NCBI RefSeq assembly: GCF_000986785.1
Contig: NZ_LAYY01000007.1
Span: 158,049 to 222,048, forward strand
DNA length: 64,000 bases
DNA from: Mesobacillus campisalis
GTDB taxonomy: Bacteria; Bacillota; Bacilli; Bacillales; Cytobacillaceae
Reading direction: 5' to 3'
A program made the translations under genes and the position numbers. Every line of letters begins with the position of its first letter. Within the stretch, counting starts at the first letter, position 1. Under the pieces are notes generated by a model. It ran no database searches. It was not told the DNA's origin and saw only the letters and a program-made list of their open reading frames with translations. Positions 50,793 through 60,127 of the stretch are shown here, piece after piece.

Positions 50793-51965
50793 ATGCTGAC
50801 ACTTATCAGGAATGGAGAGGTGTTTTCACCGCGATATTTCGGAAAAAAGGATCTCCTGCTTGTCGGAAATAAAATTGGTTATATTTCGGATAAGATTGAG
50901 GTGCCAAACCGGTTTGTCAACATCAATGTTATTGATGCCGAAGGGAAAAAGATTGTACCCGGGTTTATTGATGCCCATGTCCATATCATCGGCGGAGGAG
51001 GCGAAGGCAGCTTCAGGACGCGGACACCCGAAATCCAGCTTACCCAGGCAACGCTGGCAGGCATCACAACCCTCGTAGGGGTGATTGGTACTGACGGAAC
51101 CACCCGGAAGATGGCAAGCCTTGTGGCGAAAGCCAGGGCGCTGGAAGAGGAAGGCATTACCTGCTATGTCCAGACAGGATCGTACCAGGTACCGGTAAAG
51201 ACGCTGACAGGCAAAATTGAAGACGATATCATCCTCATTGATAAAATTATCGGGGTAGGGGAGATTGCAATTGCCGATCACAGGTCTTCCCAGCCCACGC
51301 CTGAAGAGCTTGCCAAAATTGCTTCTGCAGCCCGAATTGGCGGAATGCTGGCCGGCAAAGGCGGGATAGTGAATATCCATGTCGGAGACAGCATGGATCA
51401 TCTAAAAGTGATTGAACAAGTAGTGGAGCAAACGGATATACCAATCCGCCAATTCTATCCGACCCATATCAACAGGAACCCGCACCTATTTGAAGCAGGG
51501 ATAAAGTATGCAAGAAGAGGCGGATATGTCGATTTTACAACGAGCACCATTCCGCAATTCCTAAAGGAAGGTGAAGTTAAATGCAGTATAGGCCTGAAAA
51601 GGATGCTCGAAGCAGGTGTAGACATTTCTCAGATCACCTTTACGTCGGACGGACAAGCAAGCCTGCCCCAGTTTGATGAGAACGGAGACATCGCCGGCCT
51701 GAAAGTCGGAAAAGTTTCTTCGCTGTACAAAGCTGTTAAAGAGGCCATTCTGGAAGAAAGCATCCCGCTGGAAACCGCCATTCGGGTGATTACCCAGAAC
51801 CCGGCAGCCATTTTAAAGCTTAAGCAAAAAGGCGTCATTGAAGAAGGTAAAGACGCAGACATCGTTCTGCTGGACCGGGATTATGAAGTCGACACTGTTT
51901 TTGCCATGGGGCAGCTGATGGTAGAAGGCAAGAGGGCGATTGTGAAAGGTACGTTTGAGGAGTAG
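50793..51965 (+). CDS. iadA: Isoaspartyl dipeptidase (beta-aspartyl peptidase)
   Basis: 390 residues, amidohydrolase barrel. Metal motif PGFIDAHVHIIGGGGEG (His62, His64), EIQLTQATLAGITTLVG, the central VGEIAIADHRSSQPT, NIHVGD, then the last metal Asp in ITFTSDGQASLPQ. It cuts isoAsp dipeptides that arise from damaged proteins. It lies 45 bases after glpQ in the same direction but with its own GAAAGGGG site. Confidence 0.93.
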   Translation: MLTLIRNGEVFSPRYFGKKDLLLVGNKIGYISDKIEVPNRFVNINVIDAEGKKIVPGFIDAHVHIIGGGGEGSFRTRTPEIQLTQATLAGITTLVGVIGTDGTTRKMASLVAKARALEEEGITCYVQTGSYQVPVKTLTGKIEDDIILIDKIIGVGEIAIADHRSSQPTPEELAKIASAARIGGMLAGKGGIVNIHVGDSMDHLKVIEQVVEQTDIPIRQFYPTHINRNPHLFEAGIKYARRGGYVDFTTSTIPQFLKEGEVKCSIGLKRMLEAGVDISQITFTSDGQASLPQFDENGDIAGLKVGKVSSLYKAVKEAILEESIPLETAIRVITQNPAAILKLKQKGVIEEGKDADIVLLDRDYEVDTVFAMGQLMVEGKRAIVKGTFEE

Positions 51966-52030
51966 ATATGTCAGGTCCACATGAATAAAAAAACAAGCAC
52001 TCCAAATATTAATTTATGGAGGTGAAGGAA

Positions 52031-52177
52031 ATGGCAAAAGAAAAAGATCCCGTTGAACGGAAGAATTATAAAAGCAATTCCTATGAAATAGAAGCAGAAA
52101 AAAGTGGCACGCTGCATTTGGAAGAAGCTCCGAAGCCTCATAACCATGGCCAGCTTGTGACAGAGGATATAGAATAG
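52031..52177 (+). CDS. Small hydrophilic protein, 48 residues
   Basis: Not recognised. Charged (MAKEKDPVERKNYKSNSYE...LEEAPKPHNHGQLV...DIE), likely disordered, resembling small sporulation or stress proteins of Bacillus in make-up. A near-perfect site TGGAGGTGAAGG precedes ATG 52031 and a terminator follows, so it is very likely real. Confidence 0.7.
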   Translation: MAKEKDPVERKNYKSNSYEIEAEKSGTLHLEEAPKPHNHGQLVTEDIE

Positions 52178-52190
52178 AATGTTCCTGAAT

Positions 52191-52218
52191 CCCTCATTTA
52201 TAAGAATGGGGGTTTTTT
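52191..52218 (+). terminator. Terminator of the 48-residue gene
   Basis: CCCTCATT pairs with AATGGGGG, followed by six T. Confidence 0.8.
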
Positions 52219-52459
52219 ATGGATATTACTACCGAGAGGGTAGCCGCGGGTTAAAGAAGCAGGGCTTATTTCTTGTTTTTCGACACAATCCACCGTGCCG
52301 ATATTCCTCTTCCCATTCCGTTTTACTGGTATTTTATGTAGTTTGAGAAGAAATTCATAGTTCTATTAACCTATTATTTTAGAAATATATTTCCCTTTTT
52401 CATAAATCTGTTATATTTATTTTGGAGCCTTTGAGGCTTCTAAATTAGCAGAAGGATGG

Positions 52460-55400
52460 ATGAATCCTATGAATCTGGGGAGCAAAAAAAAGGGTAGTAA
52501 GATTTTGGCTGGCTCGCTTGCACTAAGTTTGCTTGCATCACCATTAATTCCAGTGAATGTGCTGGCAAAGCCTGCAGCCAAGGCCCAATCAGAGGTTGAG
52601 CTTCGCATTATGGGCACAACTGACATTCACACAAATCTATTAAGCTTTGATTATTACAAGAATGCTCCAGCTCCAAAAATTGGCTTGGCTAAAACCGCCA
52701 CTCTTGTGAAGGATGCCCGGAACGAAGTGAAAAATACCGTTCTGGTTGACAGCGGCGACCTGATTCAGGGCAACCCGCTTGGGACGTACAAAGCTAAAAT
52801 CGATCTCCTGCAGGACGGGGAGGTTCATCCGGCGATCAAGGCCATGAACATAATGGGCTATGATATGGCTGCACTTGGAAATCACGAGTTTAACTATGGA
52901 CTGGATTATCTTGACGAGGTATATGATGACGCTTCCTTCCCGGTCATTAATGCGAACGTTTACATTGACGACCATGATAATGATCCGGCAAATGATGTTA
53001 ATAAATTTACACCATATAAAATTGTCAATAAAAAAGTGACCGATGAAACAGGAAAGACCGCTGTCATTAAAATTGGCTATATTGGATTTGTACCTCCGCA
53101 AATCAATGAGTGGGACAAGGCCCATCTTGACGGCAAAGTGATTACGAAGAATGTTGTTGAAGAGGCAAGGAAGTTTGTCCCGCAAATGAAAGCGGAAGGA
53201 GCAGATATTGTTATCGCTCTTGCCCACTCCGGGTTTAGCGGCAATGAAAGCAATACCGAAGATACCGTTTATGCATTGAGCCGGGTGCCAGGAATCGATG
53301 CCATTAACTTCTCCCACACCCATAAAACGTTCCCGGCGGCCTCAGAGTCCTCACTGGATGCGCTGTTTAAAGGGCCGGACGGAAAACCGCTTCCTGGCGT
53401 GGATAATGCAAAAGGAACCATTAATGGCGTTGCGGCTGTGCAGGCCGGCTTCGGCGGCGGTTCGCTTGGCATTATTGACCTGACGCTGCAGAAGGTCAAA
53501 GGAAAGTGGAGTGTGGCCGACTCTCAATCTTCAACCAGGTCAGCGGAGAGCGCCAAAGAAAATCAGAAGATCGTTGACGCTGTAAAAGCTGAACATGAGG
53601 CTACTCTTAAATATGTTAATACTCCAATTGGAACAACAACCGATGATATTTACAGTTATTTTGCGCTTGTGCAGGATGACCCATCCATCCAGGTAGTAAC
53701 CAATGCGCAAAAATGGTATGTGGAAAATTATATTGCCTTAAATAAGCCAGAGTTAAAAGATTTGCCGATTTTATCTGTCGGAGCTCCTTTCAAAGCTGGA
53801 AGGAATGGCGTCGAGGAGTATACAGAAATAAAAAAAGGCGACTTGACAATCCGCAGTGCTGGCGACCTTTACCTGTACGACAACACATTAAAAGCTATTA
53901 AAGTTAAAGGCTCGGTTGTCAAAGAATGGATTGAGATGACGGCAGGAAAATTCAAGACCATTGATCCGACAATCACAGCGGAACAAGAATTACTGGATCC
54001 AACATTCCCGGTGTATAACTTCGACGTAATAGATGGAGTTGAATACCAAATAGATGTTACCAAGCCTGCCAGGTACGATGGTAAAGGAAATCTTGTTAAC
54101 CCAGACTCCAGCCGTGTGGTTAATCTGGAGTATAATGGATCTCCGATTGATTTGGAGCAAGAGTTCGTGGTAGTCACGAACAACTACCGTGCGGGCGGAG
54201 GAGGGAACTTCCCTGGATTGAAGAACAGTGAGCTGGTTGTCGATTCAGCGGATGAAAACCGCCAAATCCTGATGGACTATATCTCTGAGGTGAAAGAAAT
54301 CACGCCGACGGCCGATGGAAACTGGTCCATCGCGCCAATCTCCGCGGATGTGAATGTCACATTCACGACTTCACCGAAAGCTGTTGAGTACATTGGTGAA
54401 GACAGTCCTTTCTCTTATACGGGCAAGACGGATGACAAGGGATTCGGCATTTTTAACATTAACCTGAACCGTGGGGTAAAGGTACAGCTTTTGGGGGTAA
54501 ATGACCTGCATGGACAGCTTGATACGGTTACCAAAGTCGGGGACCAGCTGGCGGGGCATATTGAATACACGGCGGCTGCGCTGAAGCAGGAGGAAGCGAC
54601 AAATCCAAACACACTGATTGTGCATTCCGGTGACATGATTGGCGGAAGCCCGCTGATTTCTGCGCTGTTCCAGGACGAGCCTACGATTGAAATCCTTGAA
54701 GAAATCGGTTTTGACGCAGGGACGCTGGGCAACCATGAATTTGATGAAGGCATTGACGAGCTGCGCCGCATTATTGATGGCGGCGACCACCCAAATGGCA
54801 CCCCCGGGTATGATGGATTGGGCTTTCCTTTGGTAGCAGCCAATGCTTATGATATGACGGATGGAAATTTGATTACCGACCCTTATGCGGTTTTCGACCT
54901 GGAAGGACAAAAAGTTGGGGTAATCGGAGTGGTCACACAGGAAACGCCTTCGATGATTGTCCGAAAGGGAAATGAAACGCTGAAAATAACCGACGAAGCA
55001 GAAGCGATTAACACATACACGGAAGAATTGAAAGAGGAAGGCATCGAAGCTATAGTCGTCCTTGCGCATAACCCGGCAGCACAGACAGGCTATACCGATT
55101 CCTTTGATGCCAGTCGGATTGCGGAGCAAATCGATGATGATGTCGATGTTATCTTTGCTGCGCACAATCATGCGAAAGTTAACCGCCTAGTCGACAACAA
55201 ACTGATAGTGCAGGCCTATTCTTACGGATCTGCCTTCTCTGATGTGGATCTTGAGATTGATCCGTTTACAGGCGATATTTTCAGCAAAAGGGCGGAGATT
55301 AAAACCGTTTTCCAAAAGGATTATACTCCTGATGCCAAGGTACGCGGAATTATGGCGAAGTACACTGAAAAGGCCGAGCCAATCAAGGCACAGGTGGTTG

Positions 55401-55969
55401 GGGCATCACAGGCTACGCTGGAAAAAGGATATCCAACGGTTTCAAGGCCATTCGGGGATTTTGCCCTTGGCAACCTGATTGCCGATGGCATGAGGGAAGC
55501 GATGGATTCCGATTTTGCTTTGATGAATGGCGGAGGAGTACGCTCTCCGCTTGAAGCAGGAGAAGTCACATTCGGCGATTTGTTTGCTGTCCAGCCGTTC
55601 GGAAATGTCCTGAACAAGGTAACACTGACTGGTGCAAATCTTCGATTAATCCTTGATGAGCAAATCACGGCTCGCGGATTGGACTATCATATCTCCGGCT
55701 TTAAGTATACCTACACATATGATGATACAGCGAAGACAGGTAAAGTTGTTGACATTCTGCTGCCGGATGGAACGCCGGTTGACCCGGCAAAGGAATATAC
55801 GGTTGTGGTCAACAACTATATGTATGGGAACATCTCAACTAGCATTGGCAGACTTTCGAAGAATATGGAAGTTGGTCCAGTAGATCTTGATGCAACGGTG
55901 GAATATGTAAAGACCCTTCCATCTCCGTTTGATTACAAAGCGGAAGGCCGGATTCAAAGGCTATACTAA
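52460..55969 (+). CDS. yfkN: Secreted bifunctional 2',3'-cyclic nucleotide phosphodiesterase / 5'-nucleotidase (YfkN-like)
   Basis: 1169 residues with a signal peptide (about 1-40). Two calcineurin-type nucleotidase units: first MGTTDIHTN (Asp55, His57), DSGDLIQGNPL, GNHEFNYG with a 5'-nucleotidase C domain to about 620; second GVNDLHGQL (near 681), HSGDMIGGSPL, GNHEFDEG and a second C domain ending near the C-terminus. It would take cyclic and 5' nucleotides to nucleosides and phosphate outside the cell. B. subtilis YfkN is longer and ends in a sortase signal; here no LPxT motif or terminal membrane helix is present. A terminator follows. Confidence 0.92.
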   Translation: MNPMNLGSKKKGSKILAGSLALSLLASPLIPVNVLAKPAAKAQSEVELRIMGTTDIHTNLLSFDYYKNAPAPKIGLAKTATLVKDARNEVKNTVLVDSGDLIQGNPLGTYKAKIDLLQDGEVHPAIKAMNIMGYDMAALGNHEFNYGLDYLDEVYDDASFPVINANVYIDDHDNDPANDVNKFTPYKIVNKKVTDETGKTAVIKIGYIGFVPPQINEWDKAHLDGKVITKNVVEEARKFVPQMKAEGADIVIALAHSGFSGNESNTEDTVYALSRVPGIDAINFSHTHKTFPAASESSLDALFKGPDGKPLPGVDNAKGTINGVAAVQAGFGGGSLGIIDLTLQKVKGKWSVADSQSSTRSAESAKENQKIVDAVKAEHEATLKYVNTPIGTTTDDIYSYFALVQDDPSIQVVTNAQKWYVENYIALNKPELKDLPILSVGAPFKAGRNGVEEYTEIKKGDLTIRSAGDLYLYDNTLKAIKVKGSVVKEWIEMTAGKFKTIDPTITAEQELLDPTFPVYNFDVIDGVEYQIDVTKPARYDGKGNLVNPDSSRVVNLEYNGSPIDLEQEFVVVTNNYRAGGGGNFPGLKNSELVVDSADENRQILMDYISEVKEITPTADGNWSIAPISADVNVTFTTSPKAVEYIGEDSPFSYTGKTDDKGFGIFNINLNRGVKVQLLGVNDLHGQLDTVTKVGDQLAGHIEYTAAALKQEEATNPNTLIVHSGDMIGGSPLISALFQDEPTIEILEEIGFDAGTLGNHEFDEGIDELRRIIDGGDHPNGTPGYDGLGFPLVAANAYDMTDGNLITDPYAVFDLEGQKVGVIGVVTQETPSMIVRKGNETLKITDEAEAINTYTEELKEEGIEAIVVLAHNPAAQTGYTDSFDASRIAEQIDDDVDVIFAAHNHAKVNRLVDNKLIVQAYSYGSAFSDVDLEIDPFTGDIFSKRAEIKTVFQKDYTPDAKVRGIMAKYTEKAEPIKAQVVGASQATLEKGYPTVSRPFGDFALGNLIADGMREAMDSDFALMNGGGVRSPLEAGEVTFGDLFAVQPFGNVLNKVTLTGANLRLILDEQITARGLDYHISGFKYTYTYDDTAKTGKVVDILLPDGTPVDPAKEYTVVVNNYMYGNISTSIGRLSKNMEVGPVDLDATVEYVKTLPSPFDYKAEGRIQRLY

Positions 55970-55973
55970 TAAA

Positions 55974-56012
55974 GAAAAAAGCAGGATTCCCATCAGGGAA
56001 TGCTGCTTTTCT
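55974..56012 (+). terminator. Terminator of the nucleotidase gene
   Basis: AAAAAGCAG pairs with CTGCTTTT with an inner ATTCCC/GGGAAT stem. Confidence 0.88.
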
Positions 56013-56046
56013 CTTTTTATAGAGATAATTATAAATTTCTACCTAG

Positions 56047-56172
56047 ATAACTGTCCAGCTCCAGCGCCTAGCCTCTCGAGTCGCTTTGGTCCAGCTGTTG
56101 AAGTCAAAGAACGACTTCATCAGCTGGCCCTCTAGCGCTTGTCTGGGCTGATCAAGGCGCTTGCGCTTTTCT
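56047..56172. repeat. Dispersed Bacillus intergenic repeat with long folded structure
   Basis: Begins near AACTGTCCAGCTCCAGCGCC and ends GGCTGATCAAGGCGCTTGCG. Inner arms CCAGCTG..GAAGTC and GACTTC..CAGCTGG (about 56091-56127, one mismatch) and outer arms AGCGCCT / AGGCGCT (56064-56160) make a long hairpin. This type of element occurs repeatedly in Bacillaceae intergenic regions, from memory. Its 3' edge touches the stop of the small lipoprotein gene. Confidence 0.75.
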
Positions 56173-56354
56173 TATTCATCATCGACTTCGCCGTCACCAA
56201 TTTCATCTTCTTCTTCAACATCTTCTACTTGTCCGTTTTCAGTTTCTACTTCCTCAATTTGCTCATCTTCAGCCGGCGGTTCATTGTTTCCGGCACAGCC
56301 TGTCACGCTGAACATGGAAAAGACAAGGAATAGGGCAGCCATCCATTTTTTCAT
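56172..56354 (-). CDS. Small acidic lipoprotein, 60 residues
   Basis: Signal with lipobox SVTGC (Cys20), then an almost entirely acidic tail (EDEQIEEVETENGQVEDVEE and more). It would sit on the outer membrane face; function unknown, perhaps cation binding. AAGGAGGGAATTC before ATG. Its stop abuts the dispersed repeat, which may serve as the transcript end. Confidence 0.8.
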   Translation of the reverse strand: MKKWMAALFLVFSMFSVTGCAGNNEPPAEDEQIEEVETENGQVEDVEEEDEIGDGEVDDE

Positions 56355-56494
56355 TAGAATTCCCTCCTTTTTTTAGGCTAGCTTTCCACAAATACAAAGA
56401 GATATGCCTTTTACACGATTAATTATTAAAAATGCTCATAATGGCAGAAAATACGTCTAAATAAATTTATTCGCTATGCCTGGAGGCGTAAATA

Positions 56495-57346
56495 ATGGAT
56501 ATTTACCAACACATCTGGGATGCCGATATGAAAAGCAATGGCCTTCAGCCAATCCAGCCAGGAAAAGAGCGGGATTATTCTGCAGGGTATGTTGTAGTGG
56601 ACGATAGACCAGAGCATCATGGTCACAGGATTTTCCGAGAGGTCTATATCCCTGACTCTAAAAGACGATCGTATCAATTGGTTGAAAAGCTTTTTGATAA
56701 TTATACAATGAACCAATATAGAAGAGAAAAAAATACCATAAAGGAATCGAAGGAAGTAAGCGAGTTTTTGGCTATGGCAATGGATACTCCCCCTATCCAA
56801 AAAGCCAAGGATTTTGTACAGGAAAAACTCCAGAAATCGTTTACCGAATTTTATTGGTACACACATCTCCAGCAACTTTGGTTCCGGCAGTTCAATTTGT
56901 ATAATGCAAGGGACCTTTCAGGATTTGAACACGTTTTTATAGGTGAGCAAAAACGGAAAATGCTTTCTGGCCACCACTTTTGGTACAAATACTGGCTGGA
57001 AGATAATCCGGCTTTAAACGAGCATAAAAGCGATTTGATTGATCTTAAAGACAGCGCTCTTCAAGAACCTATGTTAGGTGCACCATACATTGTGACAGCT
57101 GGCTATCGTTTGAAAACTTATGATGGCCACAAAAGGAAGTTCATCCGCATTTCTAAGAGCCGCTGCGGCTTCTTTGTTGGCCTAAGCGCAGAAGGGCTGT
57201 TGGCGATGGGAACAGTGCGTGCTCTGTTTCCAGAGGACAAACCGCACCCTGTCAAATTAAACGGTATCCAATTGAACCTTGAACTTTTCATGTGCCCGGA
57301 GAGAAGGAGCATTCGGACTTTTTATCCTTTGGATACCGTCAATTGA
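56495..57346 (+). CDS. XendoU/EndoU-type endoribonuclease, stand-alone
   Basis: 283 residues. It follows the eukaryotic XendoU (PF09412-type) pattern over its whole length: an N-terminal HIWDADMKSNGLQPIQPG, VEKLFDNY, EVSEFLAMAMDTPPIQKAKDF, LQQLWFRQF, then GFEHVFIGE with His146, SGHHFWYKYWLED with His161 and KSRCGFFVGLSAEGLLAMGT with Lys221. These three match the His/His/Lys catalytic set in order and spacing. Such enzymes cut RNA at U leaving 2',3'-cyclic phosphate. No signal peptide, toxin-delivery domain or immunity gene is seen, so it appears to be a cytoplasmic RNase. GGAGG before ATG 56495. Confidence 0.75.
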   Translation: MDIYQHIWDADMKSNGLQPIQPGKERDYSAGYVVVDDRPEHHGHRIFREVYIPDSKRRSYQLVEKLFDNYTMNQYRREKNTIKESKEVSEFLAMAMDTPPIQKAKDFVQEKLQKSFTEFYWYTHLQQLWFRQFNLYNARDLSGFEHVFIGEQKRKMLSGHHFWYKYWLEDNPALNEHKSDLIDLKDSALQEPMLGAPYIVTAGYRLKTYDGHKRKFIRISKSRCGFFVGLSAEGLLAMGTVRALFPEDKPHPVKLNGIQLNLELFMCPERRSIRTFYPLDTVN

Positions 57347-57463
57347 GTATTACATTTCCACTGGAAGTTCACCCATATATTCACTAATGTATTGCCTGAA
57401 TAAACCTGTTACCCTGTTATAAGGCCTGTTTAATCCTAAAAAAATGAAACAGGGGGTAGGAAG

Positions 57464-57976
57464 ATGAATAGGATTTTCACTTTATTTCTAACAATCGCAC
57501 TCATAATTGGCACCCAAACGGTTTATGCCCAAAAGGAACATGTTCCAACAGGCAATACAGTTGAAAATAAACAATTGGTTGTCGACAGGAAAGACACCGA
57601 TTCCTTATACAGGCGTTTTATTGATGAAGAAGAAAAGAAACTGCTTGCCCGTTTGGTCCATGCCGAGGCAAAGGGTGAGCCATATGTTGGCAAGGTCGCC
57701 GTAGCCAAGGTGGTTTTAAACCGGGTAGGACATGAACAGTTTCCGGATACTGTGGAAGAAGTCATTTATCAAAGAAATGCTTTTGAACCTGTACAGAACG
57801 GTTCCATCAAAAAACCAGCTTCCCAGGAGGCAGTAAAAGCGGTGGAGGAAGCATTGGCCGATCCTAACCGAAATGGTGAAGTGGTGTATTTTTATAACCC
57901 TGATACTGCGACAAGCGACTGGATTTTCACTCGCCAGGTAGTTGAAAGAATTGGAAACCATGTTTTTGCCATATAA
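57464..57976 (+). CDS. Secreted SleB-like cell-wall hydrolase
   Basis: 170 residues with a signal peptide (1-22). The hydrolase-2 domain of SleB/CwlJ type: LLARLVHAEAKGEPYVGKVAVAKVVLNRV (catalytic Glu in HAEA or GE), FPDTVEEVIYQ..AFEPV, and YNPDTATSDWIFTR. No LysM or PG-binding domain is attached, unlike SleB. It may act on spore cortex or vegetative wall. GGGGGTAGGAAG before ATG. Terminator follows. Confidence 0.9.
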   Translation: MNRIFTLFLTIALIIGTQTVYAQKEHVPTGNTVENKQLVVDRKDTDSLYRRFIDEEEKKLLARLVHAEAKGEPYVGKVAVAKVVLNRVGHEQFPDTVEEVIYQRNAFEPVQNGSIKKPASQEAVKAVEEALADPNRNGEVVYFYNPDTATSDWIFTRQVVERIGNHVFAI

Positions 57977-58002
57977 AAAGCGCCCTAAGCAGGCGCTTTT
58001 TT
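57975..58002 (+). terminator. Terminator of the SleB-like gene
   Basis: AAAAGCGCC pairs with GGCGCTTTT, then T residues. Confidence 0.9.
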
Positions 58003-58348
58003 GTATAGATTAGTTCGCTATTTGAGGATAGTTAGATCGCTAATATTTCCAGGAAAAAATAACCATTAAAACGTAACGTTATTCTAAAAAACTTTCGTTA
58101 TTAAGGACGATAAAGAACAAGAAAAGTAACAATTAATGGAGTTGGGTTCATCATAATACATAAACACGTTTTCATTAACGAACTTAAGGCAGATTTCCAC
58201 GTAAGACTTAAGGCGCAGGGTTGCCTGCTATGAATATTTGTCCATGTTGGCCCTTTTTTTCCAACCCGTTAGTTGGTAATATGATAGATATTAAGCTAGT
58301 CTGGTATTTTACAAAATAACATCAATTATTGAATAAAGGGATGAAGAG
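58003..58348. other. 346-bp gene-free leader of the coiled-coil operon
   Basis: AT-rich. Two related stretches TAGTTCGCTA... and TAGTTAGATCGCTA (58011-58045), a small palindrome AACGTAACGTT (58069-58080) and a GC-richer part AAGGCGCAGGGTTGCC near 58210. No known RNA family, promoter of clear quality or small gene was recognised. Confidence 0.5.
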
Positions 58349-59368
58349 ATGATCACCGTTTTGCTTGCTGAGCTGGAGGAAAAGAAGGATAAATGGATTT
58401 CCGCAGCAATCCGACGTCTGGGTCTGGATGAGGAGGGCATGAGTGAGCAGGATCCGGAGAATCTAATCCTTCAAATAAAAGATAAACAGGACCGTGAACT
58501 GAAGGATATGTCACTTGAATTGGAAGGCATGGCTAAGAGATTGAAGGAGCTGGAACATAGTATCCTGGAAAAAGAACAGACCCTGCAAGCGTTATCTGTA
58601 ACTCTAAGCAGCCTGCAAAGCGAAATAGAGAGCTGTAAATCAGATCTTGAAACCATTGAAGACGTTCTTTTGGAGGAATATGAGCCAAATATTCAGGACA
58701 GATTTACCAGGGATGATAAAAATAGCCAGGTGGCTTTCAAGGACAGGAAAGTATCAAAGCTTCGGGATAGGTTCAAAAAGGAGCAGGAAAAGATGCTCCA
58801 ATACTATGAACAGCAGATTATGAAAATATGGCCAGTCGACCAAACAGGGGCATTAAAGAATCCTCCAGTCGGCCGCCTATCCTTAAAGCATGGGCATGGC
58901 CTGGATCAATACGTCAATCCGCTTAACTTCAAAGAGGATTACAACAATGTGCTGGATACATTAAAACGGAACAGCCAGCTTTCCTATGAATATTATCTGA
59001 GCCAGCTTCTTGAAGACAATGAAAAAAGAACACTGGAAATGCAGAAGCTGCTTGACCTGAATGAAGGACAGATGCGGGAACTGCTGGAAGTGAAAGCATC
59101 ACTGACTGAGAAAAAAATGCTGGAAGAAAGTATGAAAAGTGAGCTTGACGATAAACTGTCCAGGTCCTGGTGGAAATGGAATTCGCTAATCGAGAAACAG
59201 CTTGAGAGGAAGGAAATCCTCAAGGAAGAGTTTGTGAAGACTGTCTCAAAATTGCAGGGAAAACTGCTGGCTGAAGAAACAAATGCAGAAGAACGCTGGG
59301 CATATCACCAATACTGCCAAATAATGCTGAAGCAGGGAGAAAGGATTATCGGTAATGATGAATTCTAA
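58349..59368 (+). CDS. Coiled-coil protein of unknown function, 339 residues
   Basis: Not recognised. Long helices with heptad character at about 40-110 (LQIKDKQDRELKDMSLELEGM...) and 200-320 (LLEDNEKRTLEMQKLLDLNEGQM...), separated by a less regular middle with KHGHGLDQYVNPLNF. No membrane segment or signal. Start ATG 58349 after AAGGGATGAAGAG. It overlaps the next gene by 14 bases, so both are translated as a pair. Confidence 0.7.
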   Translation: MITVLLAELEEKKDKWISAAIRRLGLDEEGMSEQDPENLILQIKDKQDRELKDMSLELEGMAKRLKELEHSILEKEQTLQALSVTLSSLQSEIESCKSDLETIEDVLLEEYEPNIQDRFTRDDKNSQVAFKDRKVSKLRDRFKKEQEKMLQYYEQQIMKIWPVDQTGALKNPPVGRLSLKHGHGLDQYVNPLNFKEDYNNVLDTLKRNSQLSYEYYLSQLLEDNEKRTLEMQKLLDLNEGQMRELLEVKASLTEKKMLEESMKSELDDKLSRSWWKWNSLIEKQLERKEILKEEFVKTVSKLQGKLLAEETNAEERWAYHQYCQIMLKQGERIIGNDEF

Positions 59369-60119
59369 TGCGAGCACGGAGAAGAAGTATCAGGAAGCCA
59401 TTCAATCCTTAAGGAAAATTAATGACGATTTGTTCTATGGCGAGCTGAAGCAGCTGATCAAAGAGCGGGAAGACGCAATTGCAGCTATGAATGAAGCTGT
59501 CTATCAATATATCGAAAAAATGGAAGAGCATTTGAAAAGCTTTCCTGACCAGGTTAGCGGGCAGCTGAAAGAAGATTTAATTGTACCGCAGCAAGCCAGT
59601 CTGGAACGCTTTAACAGTAATCTGGCGGATATGGAAAACAGGATGGGGCTGTGGCAGAGCCAATACCAGGATTATCTGATTAAAACGGAAAACCTCCTGT
59701 CCGGGATGAAAGAGCTGTTAAGGGAAGACCAGGAGTTTGCCGGCAGCCAAACAGAAAGGGTCCTGTCCGAACTAAGAAAACTCGAGGAGAAAGTCAGGGA
59801 TGTTTTTGCCGAAGAATTCAGCGAGCAGGCATCGAAAACCAATGTGAAGTATGATGCCGTCAGCGAACGTCTTCATACCATTTTACTTCAGATGGACAGG
59901 ATGGAGGAGGACCGCAGGGGCGAGTCCGAACATTGGCAGCAGCAGATCTCGCAAGTCCAGATCAAGCAGCGGGAAATCCAAACTGATTTTGACCAAAAAT
60001 GGAAGATGATGGAGACTTCCGGGTTTAAAACGGAGAAGAGCATGAGAAAATGGCTGGTCGGGCTTGCTGTAGGGCAGGGAGTTGCCCTTATCGGTCTCGT
60101 CCTGCTTCTTATAAGATGA
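59355..60119 (+). CDS. Coiled-coil protein with C-terminal membrane tail, 254 residues
   Basis: Not recognised. Helical throughout, with coiled-coil parts (LVQ..LREDQEFAGSQTERVLSELRKLEEKV and MDRMEEDRRGESEHWQQQI) and one terminal helix (WLVGLAVGQGVALIGLVLLLIR) that would hold it on the inner membrane face. It starts inside the end of the previous gene. The two may form a membrane-tethered coiled-coil complex; role unknown. Terminator follows. Confidence 0.72.
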   Translation: MMNSNASTEKKYQEAIQSLRKINDDLFYGELKQLIKEREDAIAAMNEAVYQYIEKMEEHLKSFPDQVSGQLKEDLIVPQQASLERFNSNLADMENRMGLWQSQYQDYLIKTENLLSGMKELLREDQEFAGSQTERVLSELRKLEEKVRDVFAEEFSEQASKTNVKYDAVSERLHTILLQMDRMEEDRRGESEHWQQQISQVQIKQREIQTDFDQKWKMMETSGFKTEKSMRKWLVGLAVGQGVALIGLVLLLIR

Positions 60120-60127
60120 AGAGGCAG

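Noticed and set aside
58140..58260. Possible c-di-GMP riboswitch (GGGTTGCC near 58212)
   Set aside because: Only a few bases agree; the conserved CACGCAAAG-type core and paired stems were not found.
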